Assembly (NCBI GenBank): GCA_040756735.1
Contig: JBFLYC010000049.1
Coordinates: 1 to 14,075, forward strand
DNA from: JBFLYC01 sp040756735
Lineage (GTDB): Bacteria; Bacillota; DSM-16504; Desulfitibacterales; Desulfitibacteraceae
Length of the DNA stretch: 14,075 nucleotides
Direction of reading: 5' to 3'
Shown here: in pieces, positions 1 through 7,561 of the stretch
Numbering within the stretch: the first letter of the stretch is position 1
How the letters are laid out: the number at the start of each line of letters is the position of its first letter
Position numbers and translations under genes: made by a program
Notes under the pieces: model-generated
The model's input: the letters and a program-made list of their open reading frames with translations, nothing else
What the model was told of the DNA's origin: nothing
Database searches by the model: none

Positions 1-34
1 AAAAATATTCTTGTGATAGGGTGGGGCTTGTTTA

Positions 35-58
35 GTGTTGCCTTTTTTAGGCAAACAC
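35..58. terminator. Imperfect hairpin downstream of the ABC importer operon
   Basis: An 8-base arm GTGTTGCC (35-42) pairs with GGCAAACAC (50-58), with one bulged base and a T-rich loop. It lies about 130 bases beyond the last importer gene on the minus strand, so it could end that transcript. However, the minus-strand side is not followed by a clear T-run, so this is only a weak terminator candidate. Confidence 0.3.
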
Positions 59-144
59 CCCCTTTTGTGCAGCGAATTCGCAAAAAAATTTCCAATTACC
101 TACTTGACATCATACCGCTGCTCTCTTATCACTTGTATGATCGA

Positions 145-172
145 TATTATTCGAGAAGTATTATTCAAGAAG
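145..172. repeat. 14-bp tandem duplication
   Basis: Two adjacent 14-base copies, TATTATTCGAGAAG (145-158) and TATTATTCAAGAAG (159-172), differ at one base. They sit 15 bases downstream of the last importer gene. This looks like a simple local duplication; no function is evident. Confidence 0.7.
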
Positions 173-186
173 TTAAACCTATATGA

Positions 187-1161
187 TTACACCTGGCAGG
201 CATGACAGCGCACAAAATGACCGGGAGAAGCTTCCACCATTACCGGGTCCTGCACAGAGCATATCTTTGTCTTTTCAATGCACCGGAGGTGGAAACTGCA
301 GCCTGGCGGAACATTGACCGGCGAAGGAATTTCACCGGTAGAAACAACCTTCCTGGGCTTTAACTGCTCCTCCTCTTCGGAAACTACCGGTATAGAAGAA
401 AGGAGCATCCTGGTATAAGGATGGAGCGGGTTTTTAAAAAATTCAATGGTGTCAGCCATTTCACAGGTCTTCCCCAGATACATAATAGCAACTCTGGTGG
501 CGATGTTTCTCATCAAGCTCAAGTCATGGGTAATAAACAAATAGGTCAGGTGTTGATTCTGCTGCAGTTTTAACAGCATATTGATAATTTTGGCTTGGAT
601 GGAAACATCCAGGGCAGAGGTAGGTTCATCTAAAATGATGAATGTAGGGTCTGTAGCCAAAGCCCTGGCAATGGAGATCATTTGCCTTTCTCCACCCCCC
701 ATGGCAGCAGGCGACTTATACATGTATCCTGGTGACAACTCCACCATCTGCAACAGCTGGGCCACCTTGTTTTCCATTTCTTTTCTCTTTACAATCTTAT
801 GAACCCGCAAGGGCAGGCTCAAAATTTGATAAATATTTTGCTGTGGGTTTAAAGAGGAACCAGGGTCTTGAAATACTATTTGCAGATCTTTTTTCAAACT
901 AAGAGGACGGTTATCGCTGCTCATACTGATATCATGGCCCTTAAAGAGTATTTTTCCCTCTGTTGGTTTGTACATGCCCATGACGGTATATGCAAGGGTA
1001 CTTTTTCCTGAACCCGATTCCCCAACCAAGCCTATGATTTCCCCTCGGTTAATGGTTAAGTTCACCCCATCCACAGCTTTTACATATAACTGCTTTCCTT
1101 TAGATTTATGGACAGGAAAGTACGTTTTTAAGTTATGAATATTCATTATTGCTTCATTCAT
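187..1161 (-). CDS. Opp/Dpp-family ABC transporter ATPase, OppF/DppF-like
   Basis: Cytoplasmic ATPase that powers uptake of peptides, nickel or related solutes with its partner ATPase and two permeases. In the 324 residues: Walker A GESGSGKST (47-55), Q-loop Q98, signature region 154-160, Walker B FIILDE (174-179) and switch H212. The C-terminal oligopeptide-transporter domain includes HPYTRMLL and a Cys-rich CSFHLRC...C stretch near residues 290-305. The signature is MGGGERQ rather than the usual (L/F)SGGQRQ, so the Ser that contacts the ATP gamma-phosphate is Gly. This is odd, although the Walker motifs and switch His are intact. The ATG start follows GGAGGTGA, which is embedded in the last codons of the upstream ATPase gene (3-bp gap), implying coupled translation. 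It is the last gene of the five-gene operon. The family assignment is firm; the substrate is not readable. Confidence 0.95.
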   Translation of the reverse strand: MNEAIMNIHNLKTYFPVHKSKGKQLYVKAVDGVNLTINRGEIIGLVGESGSGKSTLAYTVMGMYKPTEGKILFKGHDISMSSDNRPLSLKKDLQIVFQDPGSSLNPQQNIYQILSLPLRVHKIVKRKEMENKVAQLLQMVELSPGYMYKSPAAMGGGERQMISIARALATDPTFIILDEPTSALDVSIQAKIINMLLKLQQNQHLTYLFITHDLSLMRNIATRVAIMYLGKTCEMADTIEFFKNPLHPYTRMLLSSIPVVSEEEEQLKPRKVVSTGEIPSPVNVPPGCSFHLRCIEKTKICSVQDPVMVEASPGHFVRCHACQV

Positions 1162-1164
1162 TTT

Positions 1165-2151
1165 TTAATCACCTCCCTGCACTCTAAGACAGGCTACCTG
1201 ATGCCCGTCTCCCAGGTCAGTGAGGAAGGGTTTCTCTTCCTGACATCTCTTGTTTGCCTGAGGGCAACGGGGATGAAAACGACAACCTGTAGGCGGGTGC
1301 AAATAGTCTGGTATCCGGCCGTAAATTCCTTCAGCCATGCCCCCGCCCGTCAACTTAGGGACAGAATCCAGGAGTCCATATGTATAAGGATGCAAAGGGT
1401 TGGCAAACAAGTCTTTAGTTTTGGCAACTTCAACAATATTACCGGCATACATTACATAAATACGATCCGTCATTTCGCGAGCTACACCAAGTGAGTGAGT
1501 GATCATAATCAAGGACATACCTTTCTTTTCCACCAGCCCTCTCAAGAGCCGGTGAACCTGATCCTGAATAGTAACATCTAGAGAAGTTCCAGGTTCATCA
1601 GCAATCAACAGTTCACGCTCCGTGACTATAGCCATGGCAATACAGATCCGTTGTTTCATCCCACCGCTCAACTGATTTGGATAACAGTCCAGTATGCGTT
1701 CAGGGTCAGGAATATAAACTTCTTTAATGGCCTGTATGGCCATCTCCTTTGCTGCTTGTTTACTGTTTTCTTCTTTGTGCAAACCTGTATGCCTGATAAT
1801 ATCCAATATTTGAGTTCCAACGGTAAAAACCGGGTTAAGGGCTGCTGAAGGCTCTTGAAATATCATGGAAATTCCCTTAGTACGCACTTTTTGAAGATCC
1901 CGGACCTTCATTTTGAGGATGTCTTCTTCATGATAGATAATTTCACCTCTGGGGATGTAAGCCTGTCCTTCCGGAAGAATTCTCAGCGCTGAACGCATTG
2001 TGGTTGTCTTGCCGCAACCGGCCTCGCCAACCAATCCCACTTTTTCCCCTTTATTCACATAAAGATTTACCCCTTCCAAAACCTTGGAGTAACCGCCAAA
2101 AACACGGTACCAAACATGCAGGTCTTTAATTGTCAAAATCTGCTTAGTCAT
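1165..2151 (-). CDS. Opp/Dpp-family ABC transporter ATPase, OppD/DppD-like
   Basis: Second ATPase of the importer. I place the start at the ATG at 2151 (328 residues, MTKQILTIKD...), because AAGGTG lies just upstream. An in-frame ATG at 2193 would add 14 residues and a longer overlap with the permease gene. Seen: Walker A GEAGCGKTT (42-50), Q-loop Q99, canonical signature LSGGM (161-165), Walker B LLIADE (181-186) and switch H219. The C-terminal HPYTYGLLDSVP and CRFHPRC...C elements are typical of OppD/DppD. Two departures are visible: DEPGTSLD for the usual DEPTTALD, and THS rather than THD after the switch His. The signature here is normal while the partner's is altered, so the two composite ATP sites may be unequal (inference). 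The start overlaps the end of the permease gene by 8 bp. Confidence 0.95.
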   Translation of the reverse strand: MTKQILTIKDLHVWYRVFGGYSKVLEGVNLYVNKGEKVGLVGEAGCGKTTTMRSALRILPEGQAYIPRGEIIYHEEDILKMKVRDLQKVRTKGISMIFQEPSAALNPVFTVGTQILDIIRHTGLHKEENSKQAAKEMAIQAIKEVYIPDPERILDCYPNQLSGGMKQRICIAMAIVTERELLIADEPGTSLDVTIQDQVHRLLRGLVEKKGMSLIMITHSLGVAREMTDRIYVMYAGNIVEVAKTKDLFANPLHPYTYGLLDSVPKLTGGGMAEGIYGRIPDYLHPPTGCRFHPRCPQANKRCQEEKPFLTDLGDGHQVACLRVQGGD

Positions 2152-3061
2152 GGTCACCTTCCCCCTTCGCCAGCATGTCTCGTATCCCATCACCCAGCAA
2201 GTTGAATCCCAGGATAACCACTACAATAGCCAGAGAGGGGAAAACTGTCATCCACCAAAGGTCCGGCATATAACGATAACCGTCTGCAACCATCTGTCCT
2301 AGAGCAGGAGTTGGAGGCTGCTCGCCCAAACCAACAAAACTCAAAGCTGCTCCGATTAAGATAACCCAGCCTACATCCAAAGCCATCTTGGTGAAAATTG
2401 GGGAAAAACAGTTGGGAAGAACCTCACGAAAAAGTATATGAGGCTTACTGGCTCCTATTAGTCCGGCGCCGATGACAAAATACTCATTGCGTAAAGAAGA
2501 AGCCATCCCATAAACCAAGCGCGTATACCAGGGCCACCACATCACAGTTACAGCAATCATAGCATTGGTAAGGTTAGGTTCCAACACGCTGGCAATAGCC
2601 AGCGCCAGCAAAATGGGAGGAACGGCTAGAAAGATATCTGTCACACGCATAATTATCGTATCTATCCAGGAGCCTTTAAAATAACCTGCCAACAAACCCA
2701 AAAAAACCCCTGTCGGTACAGCTATGGCCAGTACTACAATGGCCATGAAAAGGGCTCCGCGGAAAGAAAAAAAGATTCTGGTGAGAATATCGCGCCCGAA
2801 AAGGTCAGTACCAAACAAATAGGTACTATTAGGCGCTACACTGGCATTTTCATAGTCCACAAATTTTCCTGCATGCTGCGGAAAAGGAGTAATAAAGGGA
2901 GCAAAAACAGCAATAAATATAACTGCCGCCACAATAAAAAGGCCAACAATGGAAAGCTTGTTGCGCGAAAGCTTGTACCAACTTTTTCTGAGCGCCTCTT
3001 TAAACCTGGCAGATGCCGGTAGAATTGCTAATTCTGTGTTATGCTGCATGTTAGCTGCCAT
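2144..3061 (-). CDS. Opp/Dpp-family ABC permease, OppC/DppC-like
   Basis: Inner permease subunit, 305 residues, of a peptide/nickel-type ABC importer. The N-terminal cytoplasmic stretch and first membrane helix (about 35-58) are followed by the conserved FGTDLFGRDILTRI segment. Then come helices of the BPD_transp_1 fold, with the ATPase-contacting loop at NEYFVIGAGLIGASKPHILF followed by LPN. The C-terminus LGDGIRDML is characteristic of DppC/OppC. The ATG directly abuts the TAA of the partner permease gene, with a G-rich ribosome binding site inside that gene's 3' end. A second Met at residue 5 is an alternative start. The gene order binding protein-B-C-D-F matches the standard operon. Confidence 0.95.
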   Translation of the reverse strand: MAANMQHNTELAILPASARFKEALRKSWYKLSRNKLSIVGLFIVAAVIFIAVFAPFITPFPQHAGKFVDYENASVAPNSTYLFGTDLFGRDILTRIFFSFRGALFMAIVVLAIAVPTGVFLGLLAGYFKGSWIDTIIMRVTDIFLAVPPILLALAIASVLEPNLTNAMIAVTVMWWPWYTRLVYGMASSLRNEYFVIGAGLIGASKPHILFREVLPNCFSPIFTKMALDVGWVILIGAALSFVGLGEQPPTPALGQMVADGYRYMPDLWWMTVFPSLAIVVVILGFNLLGDGIRDMLAKGEGDHD

Positions 3062-4084
3062 TTACATTTTCCCCCCTAACCGGATACGCGGGTCAAGATA
3101 GGCAACGATAAGGTCGACCAAAATATTGATGATCACAAAAATAAGGCCAACTATAATTATCACCGCTGAAATAGAATTTAGATCTTTTCGCAGCATGACT
3201 TCCATTCCATAACGGGAAATCCCCGGCCAGTTAAAAATCACCTCTACAAGAAAGGCATTGCCCATAAGGGCAGCAATATCAAGGCCCATTACCGAGACTG
3301 CCGGGATCAAGGATGGTTTCAGGAGGTATTTGCCAACAATCTTATAACTTGGAATTCCATAACCTGTTACCAATGCCACATAGTCCTTGCCCATGTTGTC
3401 TGTCATGGCAGCCCTGATGATCCGAGCTTCCTGAAAAAGAGGTCCCATAGCCAGAGCTAAAGCGGGTAAAAACAAATGACTGAGGGCGTTCCAAAAAGTT
3501 GCAAAATTTCCCGCCAGCAAACTATCAATAGTCAATAAACCTGTAACTGACGGCGGGGGAATTACACCGTAGCTGAGCCGGCCTAATACAGGAATTATTG
3601 GCCAGAGATAACCAAAGAGCAGTACAAAGATTACTGCCAGTACAAAGGGAGGGACGGCTACTCCAGTGTAAGCCATGATTCTGATCACGTTATCTATCCA
3701 TTTATCCCTGTACCTGGCCGCTAGGGTTCCAAAAAGAATAGAAAAAATTATCATAAATACAGCAGAGACTAGAGCGAGTTCCACAGTCGCCGGAAGAAAT
3801 TGTTTTACATCTTCGATTACAGGACGTTTTGTCGTAAGCGACCTGCCCAAATCACCCGCAGCAACCCCCTTTATCCAATAATAGTATTGGACAGGCAAAG
3901 GTTTATCCAGATACATCTCTTGGCGCAGGGCATCTACCGCAAATTGGGGAGCCCTGGGTCCTAAAGCCATACGAGCCGGGTCACCTGGTACAATACGGGC
4001 AATAATAAAAATGACAATAGAGAGGCCTATCAATACAAAAATAGAAAGCAATAGCCTTTTAAACAGGTAAGAGTGCAGTTTCAT
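3062..4084 (-). CDS. Opp/Dpp-family ABC permease, OppB/DppB-like
   Basis: Outer permease subunit, 340 residues. The N-terminal helix (about 10-30) leads to RIVPGDPARMALG, a hallmark of the OppB/DppB N-terminal domain. The periplasmic-side segment then carries YYYWIKGVAAGDLGRSL, followed by five further helices. The ATPase-coupling loop is near DYVALVTGYGIPSYKIV, and the C-terminus ends in LDPRIRLG, typical for the family. AAGGAGG lies upstream but 13 bases from the ATG, longer than optimal. No in-frame alternative start lies closer. The 123-bp gap to the binding-protein gene contains a hairpin that may set the ratio of binding protein to permease. Confidence 0.95.
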   Translation of the reverse strand: MKLHSYLFKRLLLSIFVLIGLSIVIFIIARIVPGDPARMALGPRAPQFAVDALRQEMYLDKPLPVQYYYWIKGVAAGDLGRSLTTKRPVIEDVKQFLPATVELALVSAVFMIIFSILFGTLAARYRDKWIDNVIRIMAYTGVAVPPFVLAVIFVLLFGYLWPIIPVLGRLSYGVIPPPSVTGLLTIDSLLAGNFATFWNALSHLFLPALALAMGPLFQEARIIRAAMTDNMGKDYVALVTGYGIPSYKIVGKYLLKPSLIPAVSVMGLDIAALMGNAFLVEVIFNWPGISRYGMEVMLRKDLNSISAVIIIVGLIFVIINILVDLIVAYLDPRIRLGGKM

Positions 4085-4159
4085 ATGTGATTGTTGACCT
4101 CCTTGCTCACCTGCGATTTGTTGTACCTGAAAGTCTTGGAGAAAAACTATTAAAGATAA

Positions 4160-4197
4160 TGGCGGCTCACTTTACAAACAATAGAAAGGAGCCACCA
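4160..4197 (-). terminator. Intercistronic hairpin between binding-protein and permease genes
   Basis: TGGCGGCTC (4160-4168) pairs with GAGCCACCA (4189-4197). Read as minus-strand RNA the stem is uninterrupted, with one G-U pair, and an inner CTTT/AAAG extension adds about four pairs. It is followed by an interrupted U-rich stretch. It starts about 10 bases after the binding-protein stop codon. Such hairpins in ABC operons usually act as partial terminators or 3' stabilisers, so the binding protein outnumbers the membrane parts (established pattern; role here inferred). Confidence 0.55.
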
Positions 4198-4207
4198 TAA
4201 AACTAAT

Positions 4208-5902
4208 TTATTTAGGCATCTTTTCAGGATATACTTTAAAGTCTGCAAAGTAGAAATTGTAAGGCATAACTCTTGTTACCGGCAATCCCTGTTTAACCCT
4301 TTCAATGGTTGGCCATATTAACCAATCTCCTTCTTGATATGCCCTTCGTTCGGCCTGTTCAAAAGCCCAGATAGTCGGAGCCAAATCAACAATTTTTTCC
4401 TGAATAACTTGATATTTAGCAAAACGTTCCTCTTTGTTTACTGTAGAAAGAGCGTCCTCAATTAAAGCATCAATTGTTGGGTCCTGCAGCCATTCGGCCT
4501 GTTGGAAAGTTCCTGTGCTCTTGGAGTGGTACCTCGATTCCAACATGGCTCCGGCCTCATCATAAAGCAGGTCATGTATAACAATACTGACATTAGGGGT
4601 AGTCTCCGGCGAAGCTACCAAGTCAATATACGAAAGCCATGGAGCTTTGGTAATATTAACGTTAATCCCTAGCTGTTCAACAGTTGACTGGAAAAGGAGG
4701 GCTATTTTCTCTTGATCAGGCACAACTGTATTCCACATAAATTCAACCGGATACTCTCCCGGATTATTAGCATATTTAGACTTAGCTAATTCCTCCTTGG
4801 CTTTTTCGATATTAAAAGTATACTGATAAAGGTTTGGGTTGTGCCCGGGCACGGCTGAATCAACCGGACCTATTGCAGGAGTCTGAGCTGGAAAGAGTTT
4901 TTCCAAGACAGTTTTATAGTCAAAAGCATAGCACAGAGCCTTGCGGAAATGGACATCATCTGTCGGCGGCTTTTTAGTATTCAGCATAATATCGTACATG
5001 GCGCCTGACGAAAAGGTGGCTATCCCTACGCCATTAATCTGCTCTAAGCCTTTGAGGCTTTCTTCAGTTTGCCATTGATCTGTAATATCCAGCTCTCTAC
5101 GTGTCATCATTGTTCGTAAGGTTGACGCTTCCGTTGTTCCTACAATCTTGAAGGCATCAGGAGCATCTTTATCCCAGCCTCCCCAGAAATCATCATATTT
5201 GACAGCATATAAATGCTCTTGCATCTTCAGTTCCTTCACCATATAGGGACCACTGCCCGCATCATTTGTAACCAACCAGTCCTTACCATAGTCACCCATT
5301 TCTCCATAAGGGCCTGGTTTTAAATTGGCTAAAACCTGTTTTTTATTTAAAACAAACAACCTGTTAATAATTGAAAGAAATGGTCCAAAAGGCTTGTTCA
5401 AGGTGAATTCTACAGTATAAGCATCTTTAGCTTTCGCTTCCTTAATAAGATCCGTAAAAAGGAAAGCAAACCCCTCGCCCATAGCTAACAATCTTTCCAT
5501 TGAAAAAACAACATCTTCCGCTGTCAACTCATCTCCATTATGGAATTTCACACCTTGTCTTAATTGAAAGGTCCAGGTAAGGCCGTCCTCGGAGGCTTTC
5601 CAATCTGTTGCCAACCACGGTTTAATATTCCCGTCATGATCAGGAAAAACTAACGTGTCATACATGTTGATCAAAGCTGTTGTACTGCCATAATCCTGGC
5701 CTACCCCAGGATCAATATTAGGCACATCAGATGCTGAAAGAATTATTATCTTCTCCCTGGCAGGCACACCTTGACCATCCCCTGCAGAACTATCCTGCGA
5801 ACCTTTTGAACCACCGCCGCATCCTGCTAAAAGTAACACTAAAAGAACTGCGATGATTCCCATCATGAGAACTCGCTTATTTGGCGCGCATAAACTTCTC
5901 AT
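4208..5902 (-). CDS. Solute-binding lipoprotein, family 5 (SBP_bac_5), of the peptide/nickel importer
   Basis: Extracellular, membrane-anchored receptor of the importer, 564 residues. The N-terminus has a short basic region (residues 9-10, KR), a hydrophobic core and the lipobox LAGC with acceptor Cys28, followed by a Gly/Ser-rich linker. The mature part shows family-5 landmarks: NIDPGVGQDYG, the WKASEDGLTWTFQLRQGVKFHNGD block (about 105-130), AEDVVFSMERL, and a late ALCYAFDY segment. The length is normal for the family. The ATG is preceded by a nine-G run (5911-5919) that must serve as the Shine-Dalgarno sequence, 8 bases upstream. It is the first gene of the operon. The substrate cannot be decided; peptides are the usual guess, and no His cluster points to nickel. 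Confidence 0.93.
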   Translation of the reverse strand: MRSLCAPNKRVLMMGIIAVLLVLLLAGCGGGSKGSQDSSAGDGQGVPAREKIIILSASDVPNIDPGVGQDYGSTTALINMYDTLVFPDHDGNIKPWLATDWKASEDGLTWTFQLRQGVKFHNGDELTAEDVVFSMERLLAMGEGFAFLFTDLIKEAKAKDAYTVEFTLNKPFGPFLSIINRLFVLNKKQVLANLKPGPYGEMGDYGKDWLVTNDAGSGPYMVKELKMQEHLYAVKYDDFWGGWDKDAPDAFKIVGTTEASTLRTMMTRRELDITDQWQTEESLKGLEQINGVGIATFSSGAMYDIMLNTKKPPTDDVHFRKALCYAFDYKTVLEKLFPAQTPAIGPVDSAVPGHNPNLYQYTFNIEKAKEELAKSKYANNPGEYPVEFMWNTVVPDQEKIALLFQSTVEQLGINVNITKAPWLSYIDLVASPETTPNVSIVIHDLLYDEAGAMLESRYHSKSTGTFQQAEWLQDPTIDALIEDALSTVNKEERFAKYQVIQEKIVDLAPTIWAFEQAERRAYQEGDWLIWPTIERVKQGLPVTRVMPYNFYFADFKVYPEKMPK

Positions 5903-6195
5903 TGATTTCTCCCCCCCCCAATTTTTAAACTAATCTTGCTTTTTGTTAAAGCCCCCCATTACTTTATCATCACGACCCCCCTGTCTCAAAATATGTGTTG
6001 GGATACGAATCCCAACCCCTTTCCCCTTTTTATAGTTTTCGTTCAATTCAGAATTATCGCTGTAACCTTTACTAAAACGTTTTTTTCTGAAAACAAACAA
6101 AGAAACAAAAAAGAAAAAATCTAAAAGGAGAAAATCTTTAGATATTGTTCTGATTTTAACGCATATTTCCTTTGTAAGTTACGGACAAATAACCG
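5903..6195. other. Leader and intergenic region before the importer operon
   Basis: About 290 bases without a supported gene. On the minus strand it is the leader of the importer operon and holds the G9 tract and one small inverted repeat (separate entries). The left end is C-rich on the plus strand and the rest AT-rich. A 62-codon plus-strand ORF here has low-complexity sequence and no ribosome binding site, so I do not call it. I could not find a -35/-10 pair with good spacing. Confidence 0.6.
5997..6016. promoter_or_regulatory. Inverted repeat in the importer leader
   Basis: GTTGGGA (5997-6003), loop TACGAA, TCCCAAC (6010-6016): perfect 7-bp arms about 95 bases upstream of the binding-protein start. 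It could be a protein operator or an RNA hairpin in the 5' leader. No known regulator motif is recognised. Confidence 0.35.
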
Positions 6196-6226
6196 GCATG
6201 TTGTTTGTCTTCGACAAACAACATGC
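6196..6226. terminator. 14-bp perfect hairpin terminator
   Basis: GCATGTTGTTTGTC (6196-6209) and its exact complement (6213-6226) enclose a 3-base loop. It lies 13 bases beyond the stop codon of the YoaP-like remnant on the minus strand, where a terminator for that gene is expected. The better T-run (TTTTAATTGTT) is on the plus-strand side, so termination may be bidirectional. Confidence 0.6.
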
Positions 6227-6239
6227 TTTTAATTGTTAT

Positions 6240-6419
6240 TTATAATACAAGTTGCTTAAACTTGTCTTTGGTTAAAATCTCATGTGTAATGAATTTGCCG
6301 TTCAAAAACACACTGAAGGTAGTTGATACACCTGGAGCTTGCTGTGCTTCTTCCAAAGTTTCATATTTTTTAAGAAAGTGACTTTTATAAATAGCGCAGG
6401 GACATTGAATTCTTTTCCT
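6240..6419 (-). pseudogene. C-terminal remnant of a YoaP-like GNAT acetyltransferase
   Basis: One minus-strand frame is open from 6419 to a TAA at 6240-6242 without a start codon. It reads YETLEEAQQAPGVSTTFSVF then LNGKFITHEILTKDKFKQLV before the stop. This matches my memory of the conserved C-terminal domain of YoaP-like proteins (EEAQ.AP...FSLFYNGKFVTHEIL). In those proteins it follows a GNAT N-acetyltransferase domain, which is absent here. The remnant overlaps the 3' end of the DUF1848 gene in another frame, so a deletion or recombination joined the two. A perfect terminator hairpin follows. The identification rests on recalled family sequence, not a search. Confidence 0.6.
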
Positions 6420-7302
6420 TTATTATATCTTCATCTGTCAACTTACTGCATAATAAAGGAGAAGCAAGCTCATATTCAGCCATATTCCTAGAAACAACAC
6501 TTCTGCTGTAACTTGCATAACAATAAAGGCACCCATGCCCGCAAGTGTTGTAGGCGCCAATATCTACACTAGCGGCACAACAGCATAGTTCTCTTTGGTT
6601 TCTATCCTTTGCTGTTTTAAGCTTTACACCCAAAAGGCTCTCTATTAAATCTGCATCAATACATTTTGAGGATTCAATACCATATGCAAATAAATCAATA
6701 TCTTCCGCACATGTCTCTAATTTTAGCGAATATGTTTTTGCAATTTCACTAAACCTTAGTGCAATTCTTGTCTTATCTTGCTCTTTTATTTCATGAGCTC
6801 CTATGCTTTTCAAATTCCCTTGTGCTTTAGAATAAAAATCCACAAAGCTTATTATGCATTTATCTGTATAATTGTGAAGTTTAGCTGCTAATGCTTCAAA
6901 ATAATTAAAATGGTATTCTTCAGTAATATGTTTGGTTATAATAATGGGATCATATCTCCAAATCATACGTTTTGGGCCTATTTTTTCAGATAGTCTTTTG
7001 AAGGTATCAATAATTGGGGCTTTTTTGGGTACATTCCTTTCAAGCTGCTTATCATAAGGATTGATTGTAAATTGATAATAGTACATATATTTATCTAGAA
7101 GATGCAACCTTGGCATCATTTTTTCAGGATTCTTAGTCCAAAACACAATACAGTCAATTACCTCAGGTGACAGGGATAGTCTGCTGACCTGATGCATATT
7201 CATGGGATTTCTAACCATAACATAGCCTTCTTCAATTCTTCTATAAAACCAATCGCTGTAAAACGCTGGTATATCCGTTCTCCGGCTTGCACTTATTATC
7301 AA
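6385..7302 (-). CDS. DUF1848 family radical-SAM-like protein
   Basis: 305 residues. The N-terminus ISASRRTDIPAFYSDWF, the VRNPMNMHQVSRLSL block and VFWTKNPEKM are hallmarks of DUF1848. Near the C-terminus is CGHGCLYC (Cys254, 258, 261), a CX3CX2C motif as used by radical SAM enzymes to bind a 4Fe-4S cluster. It is preceded by a CCC triplet (240-242). In classical radical SAM proteins this motif lies near the N-terminus, so a permuted arrangement is possible (inference). The start is TTG at 7302, with AGGAGG 10 bases upstream; no ATG would preserve the conserved N-terminus. The last few residues (after about IIKEK) run into the YoaP-like remnant and may not be native. The reaction is unknown. 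It is a single-gene unit, lower in GC than the importer operon. Confidence 0.88.
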   Translation of the reverse strand: MIISASRRTDIPAFYSDWFYRRIEEGYVMVRNPMNMHQVSRLSLSPEVIDCIVFWTKNPEKMMPRLHLLDKYMYYYQFTINPYDKQLERNVPKKAPIIDTFKRLSEKIGPKRMIWRYDPIIITKHITEEYHFNYFEALAAKLHNYTDKCIISFVDFYSKAQGNLKSIGAHEIKEQDKTRIALRFSEIAKTYSLKLETCAEDIDLFAYGIESSKCIDADLIESLLGVKLKTAKDRNQRELCCCAASVDIGAYNTCGHGCLYCYASYSRSVVSRNMAEYELASPLLCSKLTDEDIIKEKNSMSLRYL

Positions 7303-7322
7303 GATAATACTCCCTCCTGGGA

Positions 7323-7379
7323 ATAGGGGTCAGGTTTATAGGAAGTGTATATGGGTTATGGGTCATAGGTATAGGGGTC
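7323..7379. repeat. Repeats of ATAGGGGTC upstream of the DUF1848 gene
   Basis: ATAGGGGTC occurs at 7323-7331 and 7371-7379, with related GGGTTATGGGTCATAGG between them. AATAGGGGTCAGGTTT-like sequence recalls repeats found near REP-associated tyrosine (Y1) transposases in various bacteria. No transposase is present here, and this link is from memory. Confidence 0.4.
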
Positions 7380-7412
7380 GGCCTTTATTCATTCACCTGT
7401 TCTTCTTTTTAT

Positions 7413-7418
7413 ATTATA
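7413..7418 (-). promoter_or_regulatory. Possible -10 box for the DUF1848 gene
   Basis: A perfect TATAAT lies on the minus strand at 7418-7413, about 110 bases upstream of the TTG start. No convincing -35 is seen at 16-18 bp; TTGTCT is 19 bp away. Tentative. Confidence 0.3.
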
Positions 7419-7526
7419 CCTGATATGATACTATAAAAGACAAGGGGTGTGTCCTCGCAACCAAAGAGAATGTTTTAAATGGGGCTTAGCACCCATGTTA
7501 ATTACATTAATCTGAAATCAACTTTG

Positions 7527-7532
7527 TATAAT
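7527..7532 (+). promoter_or_regulatory. Possible -10 box before the MerR remnant
   Basis: TATAAT at 7527-7532 lies about 30 bases upstream of the remnant's ATG, with AAGGATGAAG as ribosome binding site. The -35 region is poor, so this is a guess for the former regulator promoter. Confidence 0.3.
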
Positions 7533-7561
7533 GCGGTGTACATGAAAAAAGGATGAAGTGA

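Noticed and set aside
104..132. TTGACA with TATCAC 17 bp downstream on the plus strand
   Set aside because: The -10 is poor, and transcription would run antisense into the importer operon with no gene to serve.
581..802. 73-codon plus-strand ORF within the OppF-like gene
   Set aside because: It lies antisense to conserved ATPase motifs and has no ribosome binding site; it is a shadow of the real gene.
5936..6124. 62-codon plus-strand ORF in the importer leader
   Set aside because: Low-complexity translation ending in Lys/Asn-rich sequence, no ribosome binding site, and it overlaps the leader signals of the minus-strand operon.
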